Below are positions 21,029 through 28,730 of a DNA stretch of 64,000 bases, piece after piece. Each line of letters starts with the position of its first letter. Positions within the stretch are counted from its first letter, which is position 1. A program made the position numbers and the translations under genes. The notes under the pieces are model-generated. The model had not been told where the DNA came from. It made no database searches and saw only the letters and a list, made by a program, of their open reading frames with translations. The stretch comes from Streptomyces sp. NBC_01478 (GTDB taxonomy: Bacteria; Actinomycetota; Actinomycetes; Streptomycetales; Streptomycetaceae), in assembly GCF_036227225.1 (NCBI RefSeq), contig NZ_CP109444.1, positions 2,461,501 through 2,525,500 of the forward strand, read 5' to 3'.

Positions 21029-21685
21029 TCAGGCCCAGAGCTGGGTGCCCCAGCGGGTCAGGATCAGCATCGCGATGATGCCGACGTGGGTGACCGGGAG
21101 GACCCAGGTGAACTCGGCCAGGAAGTTCTTGACCGGGCGCGGGACCTTCAGGAAGTCGTTGCGCATGTTGAACGACGTGACGTACCAGAACATCGTGATC
21201 GTGGCGACCCAGGCCAGCGAGCACCACAGGCACAGCGCGTTGATCCGGTACAGCGACTGGAACTGCAGCCAGGTGCAGAAGGCCACCCCGAAGAGCGTGC
21301 CGAAGTTGAAGGTCAGCCAGTACCAGCGCGGGAACTGGACCCGGGTCAGCAGGCTGATGCCGACGCAGATCACGATGCCGTAGGCGACCAGGCCGAGCAT
21401 CGGGTTCGGGAAGCCGAAGGCGGCTGCCTGCTTACTCTCCATCACGCTGCCGCAGGACACGATCGGGTTGATGCTGCAGCTCGGGGTGAACGTCTTGCCC
21501 GCGAGCTTGCCTTCGAGGATCTTGAACTTGTCGATCGTGATGACCCACGCGGCGAGCAGTCCGGCCGCTCCGGTGATCACCAGCAGCACGGCGAAGGCGC
21601 GGCTGCTCCCCACCGTGCGCGGCTCTTCGGCCGTGTGCTCCGGCTCGGAGTCGGTGGAGACGTCCTTCACTGTCGTCTTGCTCAT
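21029..21685 (-). CDS. Vitamin K epoxide reductase (VKOR) family membrane protein
   Basis: 218 residues, with about five hydrophobic helices. The redox CXXC is CLWC in the RINALCLWCSLAW helix, and the loop pair is in PSCSINPIVSCGSV. Bacterial VKOR reoxidises a periplasmic/extracellular DsbA-like partner using quinone, replacing DsbB. No DsbA or thioredoxin-like gene is adjacent. I chose ATG 21685; the GTG codon just before it is also possible. Confidence 0.9.
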   Translation of the reverse strand: MSKTTVKDVSTDSEPEHTAEEPRTVGSSRAFAVLLVITGAAGLLAAWVITIDKFKILEGKLAGKTFTPSCSINPIVSCGSVMESKQAAAFGFPNPMLGLVAYGIVICVGISLLTRVQFPRWYWLTFNFGTLFGVAFCTWLQFQSLYRINALCLWCSLAWVATITMFWYVTSFNMRNDFLKVPRPVKNFLAEFTWVLPVTHVGIIAMLILTRWGTQLWA

Positions 21686-21752
21686 CACGCCGATCCGTCA
21701 CTTGAGAGTTGGACCTTCTTCGGGCACGGCCATTGTGCCGCACGCACCCGCC

Positions 21753-21772
21753 TGTCCACCGTTCGGTGGACA
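21753..21772. promoter_or_regulatory. 20-bp palindromic operator candidate upstream of the ABC exporter genes
   Basis: TGTCCACCG-TT-CGGTGGACA is a perfect palindrome with 9-bp arms, in the 142-bp divergent gap between the VKOR and ABC genes. Its size and symmetry fit a dimeric regulator. The NarL-type response regulator at the end of the same operon is the best candidate to bind it. Confidence 0.55.
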
Positions 21773-21827
21773 TAAGGAAGTACGCACGGTCGTCCCTGAG
21801 CGCTCGATTCCGGACGATGCTCGTGGC

Positions 21828-22694
21828 ATGACAACACAGGCGAACGAACTCGCAGTGGATGTGCGGGGGCTGCGCAAGCAGTACGGGGACGTGACCGCCG
21901 TGGACGGAATCGATCTCGAAATCCGCACGGGAGAGGTGTTCGGGCTGCTCGGACCCAATGGGGCGGGCAAGAGCACCACGGTCGAGATCCTTCAGGGCAA
22001 CCGCGGCCGGGACGCCGGCGAGGTGTCGGTACTCGGGTCGGACCCGGCGACGGGCACACGCGCGTGGCGTTCGCGGGTCGGGATCGTCTGGCAGGACGAA
22101 TCGGCACCCGCGGAGTTGACGGTCGGCGAGACCGTACGGCATTTCGCCCGCTACTACCCCCGGCCCCGCGACCCGGAGGAGGTCATCGGCCTGGTGGGTC
22201 TCGAGGCCAAGGCGGACAGCCGTATCAAGGCCCTCTCGGGCGGCCAGCGTCGGCGTCTCGACGTGGCCCTGGGGGTGATCGGCGGTCCGGAACTCCTGCT
22301 CCTGGACGAGCCGACGACCGGTTTCGACCCGGCGGCCCGGCGCCAGTTCTGGGATCTGATCCGCAAGCTCGCCGACGAGGGCACCACAATCCTCCTCACC
22401 ACGCACTACCTGGAGGAGGCGGAGAACCTCGCCGACCGCCTCGCCATCGTCGCCAAGGGCCGCGTGGTCGCCGAGGGCGAACCGGCCGCCCTGCGCGAGC
22501 GCCACGGCTCCGGAGCCACCGTCCAGTGGACCGAGCCGGACGGCACCCCGCGCGCGGAGCACACCGACACTCCTACCAAGGTCGTAGCGGAGCTCATGCA
22601 CCGCTTCGACGGCGAGATCCCCGGGCTGCTGGTGAGCCGCCCCACCCTGGAGGACGTCTACCTCCGGCTGACCGGACAGGAGGACGCCCGATGA
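21828..22694 (+). CDS. ABC-2 type exporter, ATP-binding subunit
   Basis: 288 residues. Walker A GPNGAGKSTT at 42-51, signature LSGGQRRRLDVAL near 137 (the LSGGQRRR form of DrrA-like drug and lipid exporters), Walker B LLLLDEPTTGFDP, and H-loop TTHYLEEAE. Transport substrate unknown. I chose ATG 21828 (MTTQANELAV), which follows the palindrome. The stop overlaps the permease ATG. Together with the next three genes it forms an exporter plus two-component system, a common arrangement for envelope or antibiotic stress sensing. Confidence 0.93.
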   Translation: MTTQANELAVDVRGLRKQYGDVTAVDGIDLEIRTGEVFGLLGPNGAGKSTTVEILQGNRGRDAGEVSVLGSDPATGTRAWRSRVGIVWQDESAPAELTVGETVRHFARYYPRPRDPEEVIGLVGLEAKADSRIKALSGGQRRRLDVALGVIGGPELLLLDEPTTGFDPAARRQFWDLIRKLADEGTTILLTTHYLEEAENLADRLAIVAKGRVVAEGEPAALRERHGSGATVQWTEPDGTPRAEHTDTPTKVVAELMHRFDGEIPGLLVSRPTLEDVYLRLTGQEDAR

Positions 22695-23542
22695 GCACGA
22701 CGACCACGGCCGTACGGACCCGGACACCCGCCTCCCGGGAACGGCTGCCCAACGCCTGGGGACTCGGCCTCCAGCGAGGCGTGCTGGAACTCAAACAGTT
22801 CTTCCGCCAGCGCGACCAGGTGGTGTTCACCTTCGCCTTCCCGGTCGTCTTCCTGTTCCTGTTCGCGTCGATCTTCAAGGACGACGTCCGGGGCGCGGGC
22901 GTCAACGCCTCCCAGCTCTACGTCCCGGCCATGATGGCCGCCGGCATCATGTCGACGAGTTTCCAGTCCCTCGGCATCTCGATCGCGATCGAACGCGACG
23001 AGAAGGTGCTGCGCCGGCTGCGTGGGACGCCGATGCCGCCGGCCGCGTACTTCCTCGGCAAGATCTGGCTGGTTCTGGTCACCGGCCTGACGGAGACGGC
23101 GATCCTGCTCCTGGTCGGCACCACCCTCTACGACGTGGATCTGCCCTCGTCCGCGGTGAAGTGGCTGGACTTCGGGTGGATCTTCGTGCTCGGTCTGACG
23201 GCCTGTGCCCTGCTCGGCATCGCGGTCAGCTCGGTCCCGAAGTCCGGCAAGAGCGCGACCTCCGTGGTCGTACTGCCCTTCCTGGTCCTGCAGTTCATCT
23301 CCGGGGTGTACATCTCGATCGACACGATCCCGGACTGGATGCTCAACATCGGGGCCCTGTTCCCGCTGAAGTGGATGTGCCAGGGGCTGCGCGGGGTGTT
23401 CCTGCCCTCGTCGGCGCAGGTGCTGGAACAGGCCGGGAGCTGGGAGTTCGGGAAGATCGCGCTGGTGCTCGGGGCGTGGTGCGTCGGAGGATTGCTGCTG
23501 TGTCTGCTGACCTTCCGGTGGAAGAACCGGCGCGACGGATGA
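22691..23542 (+). CDS. ABC-2 type exporter, permease subunit
   Basis: 283 residues with about six membrane helices (VVFTFAFPVVFLFLFASIF; the LVLVTGLTETAILLLVG region; WIFVLGLTACALLGIAV; VVVLPFLVLQFISGVYI; LVLGAWCVGGLLLCLLTF). GTPMPPAAYFLGKI is the typical ABC2_membrane loop. It pairs with the ATPase encoded upstream, with which it overlaps by 4 bp. Its own stop overlaps the kinase ATG. Confidence 0.92.
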   Translation: MSTTTTAVRTRTPASRERLPNAWGLGLQRGVLELKQFFRQRDQVVFTFAFPVVFLFLFASIFKDDVRGAGVNASQLYVPAMMAAGIMSTSFQSLGISIAIERDEKVLRRLRGTPMPPAAYFLGKIWLVLVTGLTETAILLLVGTTLYDVDLPSSAVKWLDFGWIFVLGLTACALLGIAVSSVPKSGKSATSVVVLPFLVLQFISGVYISIDTIPDWMLNIGALFPLKWMCQGLRGVFLPSSAQVLEQAGSWEFGKIALVLGAWCVGGLLLCLLTFRWKNRRDG

Positions 23543-24738
23543 CCGTTCCGCACGGGGCGACGGGCTCGTACACCTGGGACCGCTCCTTCCGGCTCTGGGA
23601 CACGTACTTCGCCCTGATCTGGCTGGCCACCCTGGTGTTCGTGCTCGGCACGGACCGGCCGGGGTGGCCGGTGCGCGTCGCGGCCGCCGCCCTGCTCGTC
23701 CCGCTCGTCCCGCTCTACGTCTGGATCGGGCGTCCGGTCCTGCGGGGCGACCCGCCGGACGAACGACGGGCCATCGGCTACCTCGTGGCGCAGATGGCGC
23801 TGTTCCTGCCGTCGGCGGTGCTGGTCGGTGAGACCCGGCTGATGGGCTTCGCGCTCGTCCCGCCGTGCTTCATGGTGCTGCGGCTGCGCTGGGCGCTGAT
23901 CGCGGTGACCGTGATCAACATCGCGCCGGTGATCGGCTGGGCGCTGCTGTGGTGGCCGAGCGACCAGGACGTGTTCTTCAACTCGGTGTTCGCGGTCGTC
24001 ACCCTGGTCTTCTCGATGGCGCTGGGCACCTGGATCATCCGCGTCATCGAACAGAGCCAGGAGCGCGCCGAGTTGATCGCCGAACTGGACGCGAGCCGAC
24101 ACGAGGTCTCCCGGCTCTCGTCGGCGCACGGCGCCCTCGCCGAGCGGGAGCGCATGGCTCGCGAGATCCACGACACCCTGGCCCAGGGCTTCACCAGCCT
24201 GCTGATGCTGGTCCAGGCGGTGGAGGCCGAGTTGGACGACGACCTCCCGCAGGCCCGCCGCCATCTCGCCCTGATGGACGAGACCGCCCGGCAGAACCTC
24301 GCCGAGGCCCGCGCCCTGGTCACCGGCGGCACACCGGCCGACCTGGAGGGCGCGTCGCTCCAGGACGCGCTGCGCCGGCTCGCCGCCCGCCATGACGCCC
24401 CGCTCCAAGTCACCGGCCCGGTCCGTGCGTTGCCCGCCGGTCCCGAGGTGGTGGCCCTGCGCTCCTGCCAGGAGGCCCTGGCCAACGCCCGCAAGCACGC
24501 GGGGAGTTCGGCGACGGTGCGCCTCGCGCTGACGTACGCCGACGAGACGCTGACCGTGTCCGTGCGGGACGACGGGTGCGGCTTCGACCCGGGTGCGGTG
24601 TGCGGCGGTTACGGTCTGGCGGGGCTGCGGACCCGGGCCGCGGAGGTGGGCGGGACGGCGGTGGTGCGGAGCGTGCCGGGCGAGGGCACGACAGTGACCG
24701 TAAGGCTGCCCGTATCGCCTTTGAGGAGTACCCGATGA
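23539..24738 (+). CDS. DesK/NarX-type sensor histidine kinase
   Basis: 399 residues. Five or six N-terminal membrane helices (about 22-170) without a large extracellular domain, a coiled linker, then HisKA_3 with phospho-acceptor H211 in REIHDTLAQGF, and HATPase with EALANARKHA (N box), DDGCGFD and GYGLAGLRTRA. The intramembrane layout suggests sensing of the membrane itself or of the neighbouring transporter. Start ATG 23539 overlaps the permease stop. Confidence 0.93.
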   Translation: MTVPHGATGSYTWDRSFRLWDTYFALIWLATLVFVLGTDRPGWPVRVAAAALLVPLVPLYVWIGRPVLRGDPPDERRAIGYLVAQMALFLPSAVLVGETRLMGFALVPPCFMVLRLRWALIAVTVINIAPVIGWALLWWPSDQDVFFNSVFAVVTLVFSMALGTWIIRVIEQSQERAELIAELDASRHEVSRLSSAHGALAERERMAREIHDTLAQGFTSLLMLVQAVEAELDDDLPQARRHLALMDETARQNLAEARALVTGGTPADLEGASLQDALRRLAARHDAPLQVTGPVRALPAGPEVVALRSCQEALANARKHAGSSATVRLALTYADETLTVSVRDDGCGFDPGAVCGGYGLAGLRTRAAEVGGTAVVRSVPGEGTTVTVRLPVSPLRSTR

Positions 24739-25361
24739 TCCGGATCGTCCTGGCCGACGACCACCCCGTCGTACGCGAGGGCCTGCGCGCCATGCTCAGC
24801 GCCGAACCGGACCTCGACGTCATCGCCGACGCGTCCAGCGGACCGCAGGCGGAGGCGCTGGCGGCCGAGTTGCGGCCGGACATCGTCCTGATGGACCTGC
24901 GCATGCCGGGCGGCGGAGGCGTCGACTCCATCGTGCGGATGAGCGCGGCCGGGCTGCCGTGCCGGGTGATCGTCCTCACGACGTACGAGACCGACCGGGA
25001 CATCCTGCGGGCGGTGGAGGCCGGGGCCGCGGGCTACCTGCTGAAGGACCTGCCGCGGAGTGAACTGGCGAACGCCGTACGGGCCGCCGCGCGCGGCGAG
25101 ACCGTGCTGGCGCCTTCGGTGGCGGCGCGGCTGGTGGACCAGTTGCGGACGAAGCCGGAGCGGCCGCGGTTGTCCGAGCGGGAGATCGCGGTGCTGCGGT
25201 TGGTGGCGGAGGGGTGCACCAACGCGGAGATCGGGCGGCGGTTGTACATCGGGGAGTCGACTGTGAAGACCCATCTGCTGCGGGTGTTCGGCAAGTTGGG
25301 GGTCGACGACCGGACGGCGGCCGTCACCAGTGCGATGCGGTACGGGCTGCTGGACCAGTAG
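24735..25361 (+). CDS. NarL/LuxR-family response regulator
   Basis: 208 residues. Receiver domain with acidic pair D8-D9, phospho-acceptor D54 in VLMDLRMP, T/K positions in VLTTYE and YLLKDL. C-terminal GerE helix-turn-helix (LSEREIAVLRLVAEG and ESTVKTHLLRVFGKL). It overlaps the kinase gene by 4 bp and is its cognate partner. It probably controls the exporter operon through the palindrome at 21753-21772. Confidence 0.95.
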   Translation: MIRIVLADDHPVVREGLRAMLSAEPDLDVIADASSGPQAEALAAELRPDIVLMDLRMPGGGGVDSIVRMSAAGLPCRVIVLTTYETDRDILRAVEAGAAGYLLKDLPRSELANAVRAAARGETVLAPSVAARLVDQLRTKPERPRLSEREIAVLRLVAEGCTNAEIGRRLYIGESTVKTHLLRVFGKLGVDDRTAAVTSAMRYGLLDQ

Positions 25362-25747
25362 GGGCCTGGCCAGGCAGCGGGGTCGGCTCCTGCTCCGGTG
25401 TGGGCCGACGTCGCCGACAAGTATCGCGAACGCCGCAGGAGATCGTCCCGTTCGGTGAGGGCATGCGGCGCGGCTTACGGGACCTCCACAGGCAGCACCA
25501 TCACCCCGCCCGGTCCCCCACCGTGCCGCCGACCAACTCACCGCCTGTGTCGCGGAGTTGTCCAGCGCCCCGCAGGGACGGCCACAGAGGCCGCCGCCGC
25601 ACGGTGACAGCGTGGTGACGTTCCGTTGACGCTACCTGTCGTAGCGTCACGGACAGTCGGCGCGCGGCGCGTCGGCGGCCTCGGCGTGGCGCGGGGCGGA
25701 CGTTCGCGGGCGAAGGGCGCATCCATGGCGTACCAGGGCGGTGGGCG
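25362..25747. other. 386-bp regulatory spacer ahead of the tail-like cluster
   Basis: There is no supported full gene between the response regulator stop and the first tail-cluster gene. The first 230 bp contain short open frames without ribosome sites and may be a gene remnant. The last 150 bp hold the SARP-type repeats, a -10 box, and an 8-codon leader ORF, each listed separately. Confidence 0.6.
25605..25647 (+). promoter_or_regulatory. SARP-type operator and promoter of the tail-like cluster
   Basis: Three direct heptamers TGACAGC (25605), TGACGTT (25616) and TGACGCT (25627) are spaced exactly 11 bp apart. The last ends 8 bp before TAGCGT (25642-25647), a TANNNT -10 box. There is no -35 box. 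Direct repeats on one helical face with the final repeat 8 bp from the -10 is the established design of SARP-activated promoters (ActII-ORF4, DnrI). The last repeat also belongs to a hairpin-capable inverted repeat TGACGCTAC / GTAGCGTCA (25627-25635 / 25641-25649). Confidence 0.75.
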
Positions 25748-25751
25748 GTGA
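25725..25751 (+). CDS. Possible 8-codon leader peptide coupled to the first tail-cluster gene
   Basis: ATG 25725 opens MAYQGGGR and stops at TGA 25749-25751, which overlaps the next gene's GTG (25748) as GTGA. GAAGGG lies a few bases upstream, whereas the downstream GTG has no ribosome site of its own. Translation of the long gene may therefore depend on termination of this leader. Too short to prove by sequence alone. Confidence 0.4.
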   Translation: MAYQGGGR

Positions 25752-26575
25752 GCACCTTCACCGACGGCCTGATGCTGCGGCTGAACGCACCCGGCGGGCT
25801 GCCCGGCCTGTTGCTGCCCGCCGACGCGACGGGGCTGGCCCGGGTCCGCCAACTCGCGGCCACGCTCTACGGACTGCCGGCGGCCACCGTACACGAGGTG
25901 TCGAAGCTGGAGGTCGCCGAGGCGGAGTACCAGTGGCCGCTGTTCCGGCCCCGGCTGCTCTCCGGTAGCTGGATCCGCACCGCGCCCGCGCACGAGCGCA
26001 CCGAGGTGCTGTACGAGGGGCGGGACGCCGCCGCACCGCCCGAGTGGGTGGACCTGCGGCTGCGGCTGTCCGCCACCCTGGTGCTCGAACTCGACCGGGG
26101 CGCGATCGAGTCGGTGGTACTCAACGACATCGGGGAGTACCACACCCTCGCCGAGTTCCAGGCGAAGTTCCGCTACTTCGACCTGGCCGGCTACCTGGCC
26201 CGCCATCACATCGAGACCGTCGACGAGTTGCGGCGCACCTATCGCCATCTGCTCGGCGAGATCCGGCTCGCCGCCCCGCCGCCCTTCGATCCGGCCGACC
26301 CCGCCAACCAGCGCCGGGTGCCGCTCGAACTGGCCGTGCTGGTCCGGGAGTCGGTGGACCTGACCGAAGCGCTGCGCGCCGCGCGACTGGTGCGCGACCT
26401 GGCCGAACGGGGCCTGCCCGCCCGCCGCGAGCCGGCCGGCCTGGAGTCCCGGTGCCGACTGGCGCCGGTGCTGGTCCTCCCGGCCGCGGCGGTGGCCGCG
26501 AGCGGCATCGCCGAGGCCGATCTGCTGGCCTTCTTCGCCGCCCAGGACGTCCTCGCCGTCCCGGTGCCGCCGTAG
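25748..26575 (+). CDS. Unrecognised first protein of the tail-like cluster
   Basis: 275 residues, soluble, no signal peptide, no membrane helix. The N-terminal half is mixed alpha/beta (LYGLPAATVHEVSKLEVAEAEYQWPLF). The middle, FRYFDLAGYLARHHIETVDELRRTYRHLL, is helical. I do not recognise a family. Its place directly before the sheath gene would suit a tail-terminator, cap or assembly factor, but that is inference only. First gene after the SARP-type promoter, with a weak own ribosome site. Confidence 0.6.
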   Translation: MSTFTDGLMLRLNAPGGLPGLLLPADATGLARVRQLAATLYGLPAATVHEVSKLEVAEAEYQWPLFRPRLLSGSWIRTAPAHERTEVLYEGRDAAAPPEWVDLRLRLSATLVLELDRGAIESVVLNDIGEYHTLAEFQAKFRYFDLAGYLARHHIETVDELRRTYRHLLGEIRLAAPPPFDPADPANQRRVPLELAVLVRESVDLTEALRAARLVRDLAERGLPARREPAGLESRCRLAPVLVLPAAAVAASGIAEADLLAFFAAQDVLAVPVPP

Positions 26576-26636
26576 CCCGGCGCGCCGGCCGCCCACCCGA
26601 ATTCCCGCCGTCCCGAAGCCAGTTGAGGAGACCACC

Positions 26637-26801
26637 GTGACCCTCCCCGATCCCGTCGACGCGGCTGCGGCCGACGAGGAGACCGAAGCCGCGACCGCGG
26701 CCGACGACGAACCCGCCGCGGACAGCGGCACCGCCGCCCCGACGATGACGCTCGCCGAGCAGGAGGCGCTGCGCCGCAAGCTCCAGGACAAGTTCCACTG
26801 A
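26637..26801 (+). CDS. Small acidic protein before the sheath gene
   Basis: 54 residues from a GTG start with TTGAGGAG 6 bases upstream. Residues 8-36 are very acidic and Ala-rich. The last 18 (MTLAEQEALRRKLQDKFH) form a predicted amphipathic helix. It is too short for routine gene calls. A good ribosome site and tight packing between neighbours support it. Possibly a sheath or tube chaperone, or a tail-assembly peptide. Confidence 0.6.
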   Translation: MTLPDPVDAAAADEETEAATAADDEPAADSGTAAPTMTLAEQEALRRKLQDKFH

Positions 26802-26841
26802 CCGGTGCCCCGACGAGCGGGCGACAGGCGAAGGGAAGACG

Positions 26842-28002
26842 ATGGCCGTCCGGTACATCAACGTCAAATCGAATGTGGAGATGTTCTCCCCGGTGGTGCG
26901 CGCCACCGGGAACGTCGCCGTCATCGGCGCCGCCGCAACGGGCACCGACGGCAAGGTGGTGGCGGTGACCAGTCCGTCGGGGGCCGCCGCGGCGTTCGGC
27001 CCGGCGACGATCCCCGACCCGGCGGACCCGACGAAGCAGAAGCCCAACTCCTCGCTGACCGCCGCGCTGGTCACGCTGTTCGGGCAGAGCCCGGGGCCGG
27101 CCCAGGTGTTCGCGGTGAAGGTGAACGGCGCCGCCATGGGGGCGGTCTCCGACCCGTCCGCCGCGCTGGCCGCGATCGAGGAGCTGGACGTCCAGTTCGT
27201 GGTGCTGGCCGCAACCCCGCTCGACAGCACCTCCGGCGCCGCCACCGGGGCGATCGGCCGGCTCGCCGCGCATGTCACCGACGTCTCCGACCACGGCGGC
27301 GAGGGCAAGGAGCGGATGGGCGTGGCCATGCTGGTCAAGGACTCCGCCGATCCGGCGCTGGTGACCGGCACGCTGGCCGGCGACCGGATGATCTACATCG
27401 CGCACCGCAGCAACGAGGACGCCGCGGCCGCGGTGACCGGCACCGTCGCCGGATATCCGCCGCACGTCTCGGTGCTGCTCAAGCAAGTCATGATCGACAG
27501 CGCGCCGTTCAGCGTCGCCGACATCAACAAGCTCAACCAGTCCGAGCAGTTCGGCGACCCGCCGAAGGGAAACGGGGTCAACTGGCTGGTCCACCCGGCG
27601 CTGCTGCCGGGCGGTGGCGTGTACCTCGGCGAGGGGTACACCGGGAACCCGGCCGGGATGAAGTTCGTCGACGTCCGACGCACCGTGGACGACGTCTCCT
27701 TCAAGTTGAAGGCGCGGCTGATCAAGGCGGTCGGCAGCCTGCGGATCAGCCGCTCCGGGCTGCGCGCGCTGGTGGTGCAACTGGAGGCGGTGCTCGACCC
27801 GTTGGTGCGGGGCGAGGTGATCGAGAGCTACGCGATCGACATCCCGGTGCTCGATCTGCTCGACGCCGATCCGGCGGCGCTCACCGCGGCGCAACTGACG
27901 GTCATTCAGAACGCACAGACCGAGCGGCTGGCCGAGGTCCTGGTGTCGGTCGACTACGCCGGTGCCATCCACCGCATCGCCCTGACCCTCAACTTCACCT
28001 AG
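26842..28002 (+). CDS. Contractile tail sheath protein
   Basis: 386 residues. MAVRYINVKSNVEMFSPVVRATGNVAVIGAA resembles the start of contractile sheath proteins. The C-terminus, AEVLVSVDYAGAIHRIALTLNFT, is the donated beta-strand end seen across phage, R-pyocin and injection-system sheaths. It would polymerise round the tube and contract to drive it. The length is near that of short R-pyocin/P2-type sheaths. Followed 8 bp later by the tube gene, the usual sheath-tube order. Single sheath gene, unlike the three in Photorhabdus-type systems. Confidence 0.85.
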   Translation: MAVRYINVKSNVEMFSPVVRATGNVAVIGAAATGTDGKVVAVTSPSGAAAAFGPATIPDPADPTKQKPNSSLTAALVTLFGQSPGPAQVFAVKVNGAAMGAVSDPSAALAAIEELDVQFVVLAATPLDSTSGAATGAIGRLAAHVTDVSDHGGEGKERMGVAMLVKDSADPALVTGTLAGDRMIYIAHRSNEDAAAAVTGTVAGYPPHVSVLLKQVMIDSAPFSVADINKLNQSEQFGDPPKGNGVNWLVHPALLPGGGVYLGEGYTGNPAGMKFVDVRRTVDDVSFKLKARLIKAVGSLRISRSGLRALVVQLEAVLDPLVRGEVIESYAIDIPVLDLLDADPAALTAAQLTVIQNAQTERLAEVLVSVDYAGAIHRIALTLNFT

Positions 28003-28010
28003 GAGCAGGC

Positions 28011-28403
28011 ATGCCCGACTGGAACACCCGGCTGGAGATCCGCCTCGGCAACTCCGTGGTCGCGCCGATCTCGCAGTTCACGCCGACCTTCAACGTGCCG
28101 CACACGGTCATCCACTCGATCGACGCGGACAACCTGGGCTATGTGCGCCAACCGCAGACCTTCACCTTCACGATGACCGTGCAGGCGATCGGCACCGCGG
28201 TCGCCGACCTGACCGAACTCGCCGTGAAGGGCAAGGAGTTCGAGATCACGGTGGCGGAGAAGAAGGGCACCGACTGGGCCTTCAAGGCGCTCAAGTTCAG
28301 CCGCTGCGTGATCACCTCCGCCAACCCGAGCAATGTGGTGATCGACGGCGCGCCGAGCGCCAGTTTCACCTGTATGTCACTCAGCCCCGGCGTCGAGTCG
28401 TGA
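28011..28403 (+). CDS. Tail tube (inner tube) protein
   Basis: 130 residues. MPDWNTRLEIRLGNSVVAPISQF begins a beta-rich barrel. Alternating strands FTFTMTVQAIG, FEITVAEKK and ASFTCMSLSPG fit the phage tube/Hcp-like fold, and the length fits a single-domain tube protomer. ATG with AGGAGCAGGC just upstream. It directly follows the sheath gene. The next gene's GTG overlaps its TGA. Confidence 0.8.
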   Translation: MPDWNTRLEIRLGNSVVAPISQFTPTFNVPHTVIHSIDADNLGYVRQPQTFTFTMTVQAIGTAVADLTELAVKGKEFEITVAEKKGTDWAFKALKFSRCVITSANPSNVVIDGAPSASFTCMSLSPGVES

Positions 28404-28723
28404 CGGTTCCCGACCCGGGCGGCGGTGAACCCGAGGACGGCGAGGGCCTGTTGGTGCTGCCCGCCTTCGAGGCCGGCGGCCGGGTCGAACGGACCGGGAT
28501 CGCTCTGGTCCACGAGGGCGAGTACATCGTGCCCGCACCGGGCAGCGAGGCGGTCCTGTCACCCACCGCCGGCGCGGGCGCGGGCGGGGCCCAGCGAGTG
28601 GTGTGGAACTTCCCCGTGGAGGTCGAGGTGATCGGCGAGCTGACGGGCACTCAGCTCGACGCGGTGGCGCAGTACGTGTTCGACGAGCTGGACGTGGCGC
28701 TGCGGCGGCAAGGGGGAGGGTGA
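28400..28723 (+). CDS. Small tail protein carrying the 30-residue module at its C-terminus
   Basis: 107 residues. Acidic N-terminus, then EGEYIVPAPGSEAVLSP, a linker rich in Ala and Gly, and from P72 to L101 a strand-helix module (PVEVEVIGELTGTQ, then LDAVAQYVFDEL) that recurs without gaps at the N-termini of the next two proteins. GTG start overlaps the tube TGA. It may be an adaptor that recognises cargo or the tube. I know no named family for it. Confidence 0.65.
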   Translation: MTVPDPGGGEPEDGEGLLVLPAFEAGGRVERTGIALVHEGEYIVPAPGSEAVLSPTAGAGAGGAQRVVWNFPVEVEVIGELTGTQLDAVAQYVFDELDVALRRQGGG

Positions 28724-28730
28724 AGGACCG

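Noticed and set aside
25627..25649. TGACGCTAC-CTGTC-GTAGCGTCA as a terminator of the response regulator gene
   Set aside because: 9-bp stem without a T-run, about 265 bp downstream of that gene, and it overlaps the 11-bp-phased repeats and -10; promoter function explains it better.
26805..28403. 532-codon plus frame running through sheath and tube genes
   Set aside because: Out-of-frame shadow over the sheath; only its end is the true tube gene, which has its own start at 28011.
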